Of a stretch of DNA of 64,000 nucleotides, positions 1 to 7,626 are shown piece by piece. Numbering within the stretch: the first letter of the stretch is position 1; each line of letters opens with the position of its first letter. This DNA comes from Congzhengia minquanensis. GTDB taxonomy: Bacteria > Bacillota > Clostridia > UBA1381 > UBA9506. Below the pieces are notes generated by a model. That model ran no database searches and was not told where the DNA came from. It saw only the letters and a list, made by a program, of their open reading frames with translations. The stretch covers positions 310,001 through 374,000 of the forward strand of contig NZ_JACRSU010000003.1 of assembly GCF_014384785.1 (NCBI RefSeq), read 5' to 3'. Both the position numbers and the translations under genes were made by a program.

Positions 1-2
1 AG

Positions 3-236
3 GATTTATCAAGAATACCGGAAATGGAACTAAAGGGAAACGCCTATTTAATGTTTTGTGTGATTGAAAATTTAGGGCAGGTAACATTCAACGACCAGAC
101 GGGCAAAACCTCTGTTCAGTTCCTGCGCGGTGATGTTTTTGAATATGGAAACACAGCAGAGTTCTTTGCTGAAAATAAGGAGCAATTTATTTCATTTGCA
201 AATCGGTTGAATGATGAGATTTTAAAAACAGAATAA
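3..236 (+). CDS. 3' end of an unrecognised gene (5' truncated by the window edge)
   Basis: The frame is open from base 3 through the first ATG at 24 to the TAA ending at 236, so the visible part (about 77 residues) is probably the C-terminus of a longer protein. It is acidic and soluble-looking, with alternating short strands (for example QVTFNDQTGKTSVQFLRGDV) followed by a C-terminal helix (EQFISFANRLNDEIL). I do not recognise the family. No ribosome binding site precedes ATG 24, which also argues that this is not the true start. A strong terminator follows 15 bases downstream. Confidence 0.55.
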   Translation, partial: DLSRIPEMELKGNAYLMFCVIENLGQVTFNDQTGKTSVQFLRGDVFEYGNTAEFFAENKEQFISFANRLNDEILKTE

Positions 237-250
237 TTGAAAAATAAAAA

Positions 251-275
251 AGCCGACCCATCGGGTCGGCTTTTA
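251..275. terminator. Bidirectional rho-independent terminator
   Basis: AAGCCGACCC (251-260) pairs perfectly with GGGTCGGCTT (264-273) around a 3-base loop. T residues follow on the plus strand and an A-rich run (238-250) gives the U-tract on the minus strand. It sits between the convergent ends of the partial gene and uppP and can serve both. Confidence 0.9.
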
Positions 276-279
276 TGCG

Positions 280-1113
280 TTACATTGGCAAGAAGTTTGT
301 TGCAACTGCAATGATTACGATAATGCCCAATATAATTCTGTATATGCCAAAGGGCTTGAAATCGTGTTTTTTGATATAACCAATTAAAAATTTAATGGCC
401 CAGACCGAAACGAAAAATGTAACGACAAAGCCTGTTATCATAACGGCCCATTCCGTTGTGTTGATTACCGCGCCTTTTGCTAAAAACTTTACCAGCTTTA
501 AGCCGCTTGCGCCGAACATAACCGGCACTGCCATAAAGAATGAAAATTCTGTTCCCACAAACCGGGAGCAGCCAACGATAATTGCGCCTAAAATTGTGGA
601 GCCGGAGCGGGAAGTGCCTGGAACCAAAGACAGCACCTGAAACAGACCGATGAAAAAGGCGGTTTTATAGGTCAATTCTTCCAGCGTGTTCGTTTTTGGT
701 TTTTTCCCCTGACGCTCCACCCAGATAAATGCGATACCATATATAATGAGGGTAGCCGCAATGACTAGGGAACTTGAGAGAACATTGTCCACCAGGTCGT
801 CTAAAAACACCCCTGAAACGCCGGCAGGAATAATTGCCACGATTACCTTGCCCCAAAGGGAATAGGTCTGCTTCTTTTCTACTGGCGTTTTTTTCGGTGA
901 AAACGGATTTAGCTTGTGAAAGTAAATCACAATAACCGCTAAAATGGAAGCAAACTGGATAACGACCTTAAACATATTCCAAAAGTCGGGAGAAACGTTT
1001 AAGTTTAAAATTTTTTCTGCCAGAATCATATGCCCGGTGCTGGAAACGGGCAGCCACTCAGTAATGCCCTGAATGATTCCGATGACTGCGGATTTTAATA
1101 TTTCGAAAAACAT
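280..1113 (-). CDS. uppP: Undecaprenyl-diphosphatase UppP (BacA family)
   Basis: Integral membrane phosphatase that converts undecaprenyl diphosphate to the monophosphate, recycling the lipid carrier for peptidoglycan and wall polymer synthesis; family members can also give bacitracin tolerance. The 277-residue length is typical. Both family signatures are visible: GITEWLPVSSTGH near residues 16-28, with the catalytic Glu and the following Ser/Thr-rich loop, and PGTSRSGSTI in the second half with the essential Arg. Multiple hydrophobic helices span the protein. It is a single gene, transcribed divergently from serC, with a consensus promoter at 1155-1183 and an AAAGGA ribosome site. Family assignment is secure; bacitracin tolerance is only a family property. 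Confidence 0.95.
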   Translation of the reverse strand: MFFEILKSAVIGIIQGITEWLPVSSTGHMILAEKILNLNVSPDFWNMFKVVIQFASILAVIVIYFHKLNPFSPKKTPVEKKQTYSLWGKVIVAIIPAGVSGVFLDDLVDNVLSSSLVIAATLIIYGIAFIWVERQGKKPKTNTLEELTYKTAFFIGLFQVLSLVPGTSRSGSTILGAIIVGCSRFVGTEFSFFMAVPVMFGASGLKLVKFLAKGAVINTTEWAVMITGFVVTFFVSVWAIKFLIGYIKKHDFKPFGIYRIILGIIVIIAVATNFLPM

Positions 1114-1154
1114 GACACAATCCTTTCTGATTTTAAGTTATTTAGATAAAAGGT

Positions 1155-1183
1155 ATTATATCACATTATACGGCTTCATTCAA
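1155..1183 (-). promoter_or_regulatory. Promoter of uppP
   Basis: On the minus strand, TTGAAT (1183-1178) and TATAAT (1160-1155) are separated by 17 bp, 42 bp upstream of the start codon. Confidence 0.75.
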
Positions 1184-1231
1184 TAAAAATTCTACCCGAA
1201 AAGAATTTTCATAAAAAGCTTTGTGAATTTA

Positions 1232-1260
1232 TTGACTAATTCCTGCATTTGGTATATAAT
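1232..1260 (+). promoter_or_regulatory. Promoter of serC-serA
   Basis: TTGACT (1232-1237), 17-bp spacer, TATAAT (1255-1260). It lies 36 bp upstream of the serC ATG, which has a GGAGG site. Together with the uppP promoter it forms a divergent pair within 183 bp. Confidence 0.85.
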
Positions 1261-1296
1261 ATTTATATTTAATAAAACATTTTTGGAGGTTTTACA

Positions 1297-2379
1297 ATGG
1301 ACAGAGTATATAACTTTTCGGCGGGACCGTCGATGCTTCCTGAAGCTGTTTTGGAAAAGGCAGCCAAACAGATGGTAAACTACGAGGGCTGCGGCATGTC
1401 GGTGATGGAAATGAGCCACAGGTCGGCAGACTATGAAGCAATTATCGGAAATGCTGAATCTCTGCTTCGCGAATTGATGCACATTCCGGAAAACTATAAG
1501 GTTCTGTTTTTGCAGGGCGGTGCATCCAGCCAGTTTGCAATGGTTCCTCTGAACCTGATGAAAAAATCAAAAAAAGCAGATTACGTCATCACAGGCCAGT
1601 GGGCGAAAAAGGCCGCGCAGGAAGCTTCGAAATTCGGTACGGTAAACAAAGTTGCAAGCTCTGACGATAAAACTTTTACATATATCCCGAAACTGGACCC
1701 TTCCACCTTTGACAAAGATGCGGACTATTTCCATATCACATTGAATAACACCATTTATGGCACACGTTACACAACTTTGCCGGAAACAGGAGATGTTCCG
1801 CTGGTGGCAGACGCCTCGTCGAATATCCTGTCCGAACCCATTGATATTTCGCGTTTTGGCATTTTATATGCCGGCGCACAGAAAAACATGGGCCCTGCCG
1901 GCGTTACCGTGACAATTATCCGGGAAGATTTAATTACAGGTGCAATCGATGGCGCACCTACCATGTTTGATTATAAAATTCATGCAGATAACGGCTCTAT
2001 GTATAACACGCCTCCGACCTATTCCATTTATATCTGCATGTTGGTTTATGAATGGTTAAAGAGCCTGGGCGGTGTTGAGGCGATGTATGCCATCAATAAG
2101 GAAAAGGCACAAATTCTTTACGATTATCTTGATAACTCCTCTATGTTTAAAGGAACCGTTGTAAAAGAAGACCGTTCGCTGATGAATGTTCCGTTTGTTA
2201 CAGGCGATGATGACTTAAATGCAAAATTTATTAAAGAGGCAAAGGCCAAGGGGTTTGTGAACTTAAAAGGCCACCGCACAGTGGGCGGTATGCGCGCCAG
2301 CATTTACAATGCAATGCCGGTAGAAGGCGTAAAAGCGTTAGTTGAATTTATGAAAAAATTTGAGACGGACAACAAATAA
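1297..2379 (+). CDS. serC: Phosphoserine aminotransferase SerC
   Basis: PLP-dependent class V aminotransferase of serine biosynthesis: 3-phosphohydroxypyruvate plus glutamate gives phosphoserine plus 2-oxoglutarate. It also commonly acts on the pyridoxine-pathway homologue. The 360-residue length is standard. The N-terminal FSAGPSMLP signature is at residues 7-15, the phosphate-binding GGAS stretch near 74-77, and the PLP lysine is K196 in GAQKNMGPAG. It is the first gene of a serC-serA operon (25-bp gap) with its own promoter. No serB phosphatase is present in the window. Confidence 0.96.
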   Translation: MDRVYNFSAGPSMLPEAVLEKAAKQMVNYEGCGMSVMEMSHRSADYEAIIGNAESLLRELMHIPENYKVLFLQGGASSQFAMVPLNLMKKSKKADYVITGQWAKKAAQEASKFGTVNKVASSDDKTFTYIPKLDPSTFDKDADYFHITLNNTIYGTRYTTLPETGDVPLVADASSNILSEPIDISRFGILYAGAQKNMGPAGVTVTIIREDLITGAIDGAPTMFDYKIHADNGSMYNTPPTYSIYICMLVYEWLKSLGGVEAMYAINKEKAQILYDYLDNSSMFKGTVVKEDRSLMNVPFVTGDDDLNAKFIKEAKAKGFVNLKGHRTVGGMRASIYNAMPVEGVKALVEFMKKFETDNK

Positions 2380-2404
2380 AGAACCCAGAAAGGACTGTTA
2401 AAAC

Positions 2405-3565
2405 ATGTTTGACATTCTGACACTTAATAAAATTGCAAAATGCGGCCTTGAAAAGTTTGGTGATAATTATAAGATTTCCGACAACTGTGAAAATCCGGAC
2501 GGCATTGTTTTAAGAAGCTTTTCCATGCACGACATGGAACTGGGAAGCAACTTAAAGGGTATTGCGAGAGCAGGTGCAGGCACAAACAATATTCCCATTG
2601 ACAAATGTACGGAAAAAGGCATTGTTGTGTTCAATACGCCGGGGGCAAACGCAAACGCGGTGAAAGAGCTTGTTATTTTGGGATTGCTTATTTCATCAAG
2701 AAAAGTTGTTTCCGGAATTGATTGGGCTAAAACCCTGGCCGGCTCCGGCGCAGAGGTTGCAAAAGCGGTTGAAAAGGGTAAAAGCGCATATGTTGGCCCT
2801 GAAATCCAGGGTAAGACGCTGGGCGTTATTGGCCTTGGGGCTATCGGTGCTATGGTTGCAAATGCGGCAGATGCGCTGGGCATGAAGGTAATCGGTTTTG
2901 ACCCATTCATGACTGTTGACGCGGCTTGGAGACTTTCCAGCGCAGTTGTTCATGCGAATTCCATGGACGAAGTGTTTGAAAACAGCGACTATATTACATT
3001 GCACATTCCAGCTAACGATGCAACAAACGGCACAATTAATTCTGAAACACTGGCGAAAATGAAAGACGGCGTTCGAATTTTAAACTTTGCCAGAGGTTCT
3101 TTGGTGAACGATGCTCATTTGGCGGTTGCACTTGAGGAGGGCAAGGTTGCCTGCTATGTAACCGATTTTCCCAATGATGCAGTTTTGTCAATGGACAATG
3201 TAATTGCCATTCCACATTTGGGCGCATCTACACCAGAGTCAGAGGACAACTGTGCAAAAATGGCGGCAGAGGAGCTTCGGGACTTTTTGGAGAACGGAAA
3301 CATTAAAAATTCTGTGAACTATCCCGACTGTGAAATGCCGAGGTGTGGTGCCAGAATTGCCATTACCCACAAAAATATTCCCTCCATGCTGTCGAACTTT
3401 TCAAAAATTGTTGCAGACAAGGGAATTAACATTGTGAATATGTTAAACAAAAGCAAAAAGGAAAATGCTTACACGATTATGGATGTTGAGGGCGATGTGC
3501 CGGACAACATTGCAGACGCAATCTCCACAATTTCAGGCGTGAATTCTGTGCGGGTAATTCATTAA
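2405..3565 (+). CDS. serA: D-3-phosphoglycerate dehydrogenase SerA
   Basis: First committed step of serine synthesis: NAD-dependent oxidation of 3-phosphoglycerate. Order seen: substrate-binding half (1-100), Rossmann NAD domain with GLGAIG at 143-148, catalytic Arg near 230 in FARGSLV, His271 in PHLGAST, then a C-terminal ACT-type regulatory domain (about 317-386) that in this family binds serine. The 386-residue size fits the short SerA class that keeps one ACT domain but lacks the intervening domain. The segment where other family members have the catalytic Glu reads TDFPND. The gene starts 25 bp after serC with an AGAAAGGA site, so it is co-transcribed. Feedback inhibition by serine is inferred from the ACT domain. 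Confidence 0.95.
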   Translation: MFDILTLNKIAKCGLEKFGDNYKISDNCENPDGIVLRSFSMHDMELGSNLKGIARAGAGTNNIPIDKCTEKGIVVFNTPGANANAVKELVILGLLISSRKVVSGIDWAKTLAGSGAEVAKAVEKGKSAYVGPEIQGKTLGVIGLGAIGAMVANAADALGMKVIGFDPFMTVDAAWRLSSAVVHANSMDEVFENSDYITLHIPANDATNGTINSETLAKMKDGVRILNFARGSLVNDAHLAVALEEGKVACYVTDFPNDAVLSMDNVIAIPHLGASTPESEDNCAKMAAEELRDFLENGNIKNSVNYPDCEMPRCGARIAITHKNIPSMLSNFSKIVADKGINIVNMLNKSKKENAYTIMDVEGDVPDNIADAISTISGVNSVRVIH

Positions 3566-3590
3566 TTTACAATTAATTTGAAAAAAATGC

Positions 3591-3619
3591 TTGCAATTCC
3601 TGAAAAATTCTGGTATAAT
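3591..3619 (+). promoter_or_regulatory. Promoter of rpmB
   Basis: TTGCAA (3591-3596), 17-bp spacer, TATAAT (3614-3619), with an extended TG just before the -10. It is 56 bp upstream of the rpmB ATG. Confidence 0.8.
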
Positions 3620-3675
3620 GATATTTGCTGTTTCAGAATTGGATTTGATTGTTAAGTTATTGGAGGTGCTTATAG

Positions 3676-3864
3676 ATGGCAAAATGTGAAATTTGCGGAA
3701 AAGGTGTTACATTTGGAATTAAAGTGAGCCATTCTCACAGAAGAAGCAACAGAGCTTGGAAACCGAATATCAGAACTGTGAAAGCAATGGTTAACGGAAC
3801 ACCGAAAACATTGCATGTTTGCTCAAGATGTCTTCGTTCGAACAAAGTTGTAAGAAGCGTTTGA
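3676..3864 (+). CDS. rpmB: 50S ribosomal protein L28
   Basis: The 62-residue basic protein begins MAKCEICGKG and carries two CxxC pairs (residues 4/7 and the CSRC pair near the end), the zinc-binding form of L28. The HSHRRSNRAWKPN stretch is the conserved rRNA-binding core. The GGAGGTG ribosome site is well spaced. It is a monocistronic unit with its own promoter and terminator, the usual arrangement in Firmicutes. Confidence 0.97.
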   Translation: MAKCEICGKGVTFGIKVSHSHRRSNRAWKPNIRTVKAMVNGTPKTLHVCSRCLRSNKVVRSV

Positions 3865-3896
3865 TTGACAAACACAAATTAAAAATTTATGAATTT

Positions 3897-3929
3897 ACGT
3901 ATCGGCTGATTTTAGCCGATACGTTTTTT
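3897..3929 (+). terminator. Rho-independent terminator of rpmB
   Basis: ACGTATCGGCT (3897-3907) pairs with AGCCGATACGT (3914-3924) around a 6-base loop, followed by a T-run. It lies just before the convergent ABC gene end at 3934. Confidence 0.92.
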
Positions 3930-3933
3930 CATT

Positions 3934-5670
3934 TCAGACCTCAAACTGGCTGTTATAAAGCTTTGCATAAAATCCGTTTTTTTCAATTAGTTCTGTGTGG
4001 CTGCCTTGCTCCACAATGTTTCCGTCTTTCATGACCAAAATTTTGTCTGCGTTTTGAATGGTGGAAAGGCGGTGGGCTACGATGAAGCTTGTGCGGCCCT
4101 GCATCAGGCGCGCAAATGCGTCCTGAATTTTTAATTCCGTTCTTGTGTCAATAGACGAGGTCGCTTCGTCTAAAATGAGCATAGGAGGCTTATTGAGCAT
4201 AACGCGGGCAATGCACAAAAGCTGTTTTTGCCCCTGGGACAGGCTCCCCCCATCGTCTGAAATTTCCGTGTCATATCCCTTCGGCAAACGCTTGATAAAG
4301 CTGTGTGCGTGGGAAGCCTTTGCCGCTTCCACCATTGCTTCGTCGCTTGCCTCAGGCGCGCCCATTTTAATATTATCCCGAATTGTGCCGCTTTTCAGCC
4401 AGGTTTCCTGCAGCACCATTCCATAGCTTTGCCGCAGAGATTTGCGGGTCACGTTTCGAATGTCTTCTCCCTCTAAAACAATACTGCCGCCGGTCACGTC
4501 GTAAAACCGCATAAGCAAATTAATCAGCGTGGTTTTCCCGCAGCCTGTGGGGCCGACAATGGCAATCCGCTGGCCCGGCTGAACCGCTAGGTTAAAATGC
4601 TCAATTAATTTTCTCTCGGGCACATAAGAAAACGATACATCGCGAAGCGAAAGCCTGCCTTTCACATTCTGCAAAACACATGGGTTTTCCGGCTCTGGAA
4701 TTTGCGGCGTTTCCTCAATCAGCTCAAAAATTCGCGCAGCGCAGGCTAGCGCATTCTGCAGCTCCGTTACAACACCGGAAATTTCGTTAAACGGTTTGGT
4801 ATATTGGTTTGCATAGCTCAAAAAACTGGTAAGTCCGCCTACAGACAAATTTCCGTTCAGTGCGGCAAGCGCGCCGAACAGCCCCACGCCGGCATATACT
4901 AAGCTGTTCACAAACCGGGTGGAGGGATTGGTGAGGGACGAATAGAAAATAGCTTTCAGCGAGCTTTTTTCTAACCGTTCGTTTATTTCGTCAAACAATT
5001 TTAAGGTTTCATCTTCCCTTGAAAATGCCTGCACTACCTTTTGGTTTCCCACCATTTCGTCAATAAACGCTGTTTGCTCAGCGCGGATTTCAGACTGGCT
5101 GCGAAACATTTGATAGGTATGTTTTGCCACAAAGTTTGCCACAAATAACGATACGGGCGTAAGCAAAACCACTACCAATGTAATTTTAACATTGATAAAA
5201 AGCATAAAGACCAGTGTGACCAGAATGGTAACGATGCCGGAAAAAAGCTGTGTGAACCCCATTAACAATCCATCGGCGAACTGGTCTACATCGGCGATTA
5301 CCCGGCTGATAATTTCCCCGCTTTGATGGGCGTCTAAAAGTTTCAGCGGCAAAATTTGAATTTTACGAAACGCATCGGCCCGGATGTCGCGGACAACATG
5401 GTAGGTTACACGATTGTTTATCATGTTCATAATCCACTGAAACAGCGCGGTCAGCGCGGCCGCAATTGCAATTTGAATCAGCAGATAGCCAAGAATGGAA
5501 AAGTTAACCTTTCCCGGGGCGACGATGCAGTCAATGGCCTTTCCAACCAGAATGGGAACATAAAGCGTTAACACCACAGTCAGCGCGGCCAGCAAAATAG
5601 ACAGAAGCATCAGCCATCGATATTTTTTTATATAGTTTAAAATTTTGCGGATTGTGCTTTTCTTTTTCAT
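3934..5670 (-). CDS. ABC exporter half-transporter with canonical ATPase site
   Basis: Type IV ABC exporter subunit of 578 residues: six-helix membrane domain (about 1-320) followed by the nucleotide-binding domain. Canonical motifs are intact: Walker A GPTGCGKTT, signature LSQGQKQ, Walker B LILDEATSSID with catalytic Glu, and switch His in VAHRLST. The start codon overlaps the stop of the upstream exporter gene by 4 bp, so the two are translationally coupled. The partner has a degenerate catalytic site, so the pair should form an asymmetric heterodimer of the TM287/288, BmrCD or LmrCD type. Substrate is unknown; drugs, lipids and peptides are all transported by this class. Confidence 0.92.
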   Translation of the reverse strand: MKKKSTIRKILNYIKKYRWLMLLSILLAALTVVLTLYVPILVGKAIDCIVAPGKVNFSILGYLLIQIAIAAALTALFQWIMNMINNRVTYHVVRDIRADAFRKIQILPLKLLDAHQSGEIISRVIADVDQFADGLLMGFTQLFSGIVTILVTLVFMLFINVKITLVVVLLTPVSLFVANFVAKHTYQMFRSQSEIRAEQTAFIDEMVGNQKVVQAFSREDETLKLFDEINERLEKSSLKAIFYSSLTNPSTRFVNSLVYAGVGLFGALAALNGNLSVGGLTSFLSYANQYTKPFNEISGVVTELQNALACAARIFELIEETPQIPEPENPCVLQNVKGRLSLRDVSFSYVPERKLIEHFNLAVQPGQRIAIVGPTGCGKTTLINLLMRFYDVTGGSIVLEGEDIRNVTRKSLRQSYGMVLQETWLKSGTIRDNIKMGAPEASDEAMVEAAKASHAHSFIKRLPKGYDTEISDDGGSLSQGQKQLLCIARVMLNKPPMLILDEATSSIDTRTELKIQDAFARLMQGRTSFIVAHRLSTIQNADKILVMKDGNIVEQGSHTELIEKNGFYAKLYNSQFEV

Positions 5671-7418
5671 GCGTCAACGCCTCCCTGGGACTGGAAAATT
5701 TCTTTATATATGCCGCAGGTTTTCAAAAGCTCATCATGTGTTCCAATGGCGGCCATTTTCCCGTCGTCTAACACAACAATTTTATCGGCATGGCGAATGG
5801 AGGACACCCGCTGCGACACGATAAACACCGTGGCTTGATAGGGCAGAGCACGCAGCGCCTGCCTAAGACGCGCGTCCGTGGCAAAGTCCAAAGCCGAGGC
5901 GCTGTCGTCTAAAATTAAAATTTCAGGGCGGCCCACCAAGGCTCTGGCGATGGTAAGCCGCTGTTTCTGCCCGCCGGAAAGATTTCGCCCGTTTTGTTCA
6001 ATGAAATAGTCCAGCCCGCCGTCTTTGCCGGCCAATATTTCCGAGGCCTGGGCGGTTTGCATAGCGCACAGTAATTCCTCATCGGTTGCGTCTTCCTTGC
6101 GCCACTTTAAATTGTCGCGAATGGTTCCTTTAAACAGTATAGCCTTTTGCATCACCATGCCGATTTTCTCTCTTAAATCGGGCAGATTATAACAATTTAC
6201 ATCAATTCCGTCCACACACACTCTGCCGGAGGAAGCTTCGTAAAACCGAGGAATCATGTTCACCAGGGAGCTTTTCCCAGAGCCGGTTCCGCCAATAATT
6301 CCCACAGTTTCTCCCGGTTCACAGGAAAACGTGATGTCTGAAAGCGATTCCTCCCGGGCTCCCTTGTAGGTCAAACAGGCATGTTCAAAAGCCACTTTTG
6401 GTTGGCGCCCGCCATTTTGGCGGACACAGCCGTTTTCACTGTCTGCGGCCTTTGCTCCTCCCGTCTGGGTGGGCTTTCTGTCTAACACCGCCTGAATCCG
6501 ATTGCCGCAGGCGATGGATTTTGTAATAGTAATAATTAAATTTGCAAATTTAATCAGCTCCACCAAAATCTGCGTCATATAGTTATAAAGCGCCACAACT
6601 TCGCCCTGGGTAAGAGAACCGTTGTTCACCACCACTGCGCCTGTGTAAATCAGCCAGATCACCGCCAGATTAATTACCACATAGGTTAAGGGATTCATCA
6701 ATGCGGATATGCGGCCGGTGTATTTTTGAACAGAAGTCAGCGCTTCATTTTCCCCGTCAAATTTTTTTATCTCTTCCCGCTCTTTGCAAAATGCCCTAAG
6801 AACGCGCACGCCCGTTAAATTTTCCCGGGTTGTTGACAAAACTGTATCTAAACGTATTTGCACCTTTTTATAAAGAGGAATGCAGACATACATAATGAAA
6901 AACACGATGACAGATAACACCGGAATGGCCACAGCAAAAACAAGCGCTGCACGAACGTTAATGGTAAAGGCCATGACCATTGCCCCGAACACCACCAGGG
7001 GCGAGCGGAGCAACAGGCGAAGAGCGAGGTTTAACCCTGTCTGCACCTGGTTCATGTCGCTGGTCATTCTGGTAATCAGCGTGGACGTTCCCGCCTCATC
7101 AAGATCGGTGAATGAAAAGCTTTGAATGTGAGAAAACACAGCGTGGCGCAGTTTTTTTACAAATCCTACCGAGGCCTTGGCCGCAAAATATTGTGCTGTG
7201 ACCGAGAACAGCAGGCCGGCAAGCCCTAAACCTATCAAAACCGCAATCATTTTGTAAATGTAGGGTCTGTCGCCGTGCGTAATTCCAATGTCGATAATTT
7301 TTGCCATAACAATGGGCACAAACAGCTCGAAAACAGCCTCTAAAAGTTTAAACAGCGGTCCTAAAATGCTTTCCTTTTTATAATATTTTAGATACGTCAG
7401 TAGCTTTTTCAATTTCAT
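5667..7418 (-). CDS. ABC exporter half-transporter with degenerate ATPase site
   Basis: Fused membrane (about 1-315) and ATPase domains, 583 residues from the ATG at 7418; an upstream in-frame TTG/GTG at 7424-7419 is less likely. Walker A GGTGSGKSS and signature LSGGQKQ are intact. The Walker B is followed by Asp rather than Glu (ILILDDSASALD), and the switch His is Gln (FIVSQRVSS). These are the same two substitutions that define the non-hydrolysing site of heterodimeric exporters such as TM287. A short linker between the two domains is unusually Gly/Asn/Arg rich (around residues 318-345). First gene of a two-gene operon with a promoter at 7442-7470. Confidence 0.92.
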   Translation of the reverse strand: MKLKKLLTYLKYYKKESILGPLFKLLEAVFELFVPIVMAKIIDIGITHGDRPYIYKMIAVLIGLGLAGLLFSVTAQYFAAKASVGFVKKLRHAVFSHIQSFSFTDLDEAGTSTLITRMTSDMNQVQTGLNLALRLLLRSPLVVFGAMVMAFTINVRAALVFAVAIPVLSVIVFFIMYVCIPLYKKVQIRLDTVLSTTRENLTGVRVLRAFCKEREEIKKFDGENEALTSVQKYTGRISALMNPLTYVVINLAVIWLIYTGAVVVNNGSLTQGEVVALYNYMTQILVELIKFANLIITITKSIACGNRIQAVLDRKPTQTGGAKAADSENGCVRQNGGRQPKVAFEHACLTYKGAREESLSDITFSCEPGETVGIIGGTGSGKSSLVNMIPRFYEASSGRVCVDGIDVNCYNLPDLREKIGMVMQKAILFKGTIRDNLKWRKEDATDEELLCAMQTAQASEILAGKDGGLDYFIEQNGRNLSGGQKQRLTIARALVGRPEILILDDSASALDFATDARLRQALRALPYQATVFIVSQRVSSIRHADKIVVLDDGKMAAIGTHDELLKTCGIYKEIFQSQGGVDA

Positions 7419-7441
7419 CACCAATTTTTAGTATTTGTATT

Positions 7442-7470
7442 AGTTTACCACAATACGGAAACTTATTCAA
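7442..7470 (-). promoter_or_regulatory. Probable promoter of the ABC exporter operon
   Basis: On the minus strand, TTGAAT (7470-7465) and TAAACT (7447-7442) are 17 bp apart. The -10 has two mismatches to consensus. It is 24 bp from the start codon. Confidence 0.5.
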
Positions 7471-7510
7471 TACAGAGAGCGAAAAGACATAAATAATTGC
7501 CAAAAAGAGG

Positions 7511-7539
7511 TTGTTTTTTGCTTTCATTTTTGTTATAAT
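7511..7539 (+). promoter_or_regulatory. Promoter of the 1070-residue secreted esterase gene
   Basis: TTGTTT (7511-7516), 17-bp spacer, TATAAT (7534-7539). Transcription would begin around 7546, so the inverted repeats at 7548-7594 would form the very 5' end of the mRNA. Confidence 0.7.
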
Positions 7540-7547
7540 AATAAAAG

Positions 7548-7594
7548 CAAAGGGGGTACCCCCTTTGTTGTATGTATTCTATACATACAACAAA
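7548..7594 (+). promoter_or_regulatory. Two abutting perfect inverted repeats at the predicted transcript start
   Basis: First, a 20-bp perfect palindrome CAAAGGGGGTACCCCCTTTG at 7548-7567. Second, a 14-bp perfect inverted repeat, TTTGTTGTATGTAT (7564-7577) and ATACATACAACAAA (7581-7594), with a 3-base spacer. The two share 4 bases, so as RNA they cannot both form fully. No T-run follows, so neither is a terminator. They may be operators or a 5' mRNA structure controlling stability or translation; the ribosome site GAGAGGGAGAG lies about 20 bases further on. Confidence 0.8.
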
Positions 7595-7626
7595 TATTAC
7601 ATAAACAACAGAAGAGAGGGAGAGAA

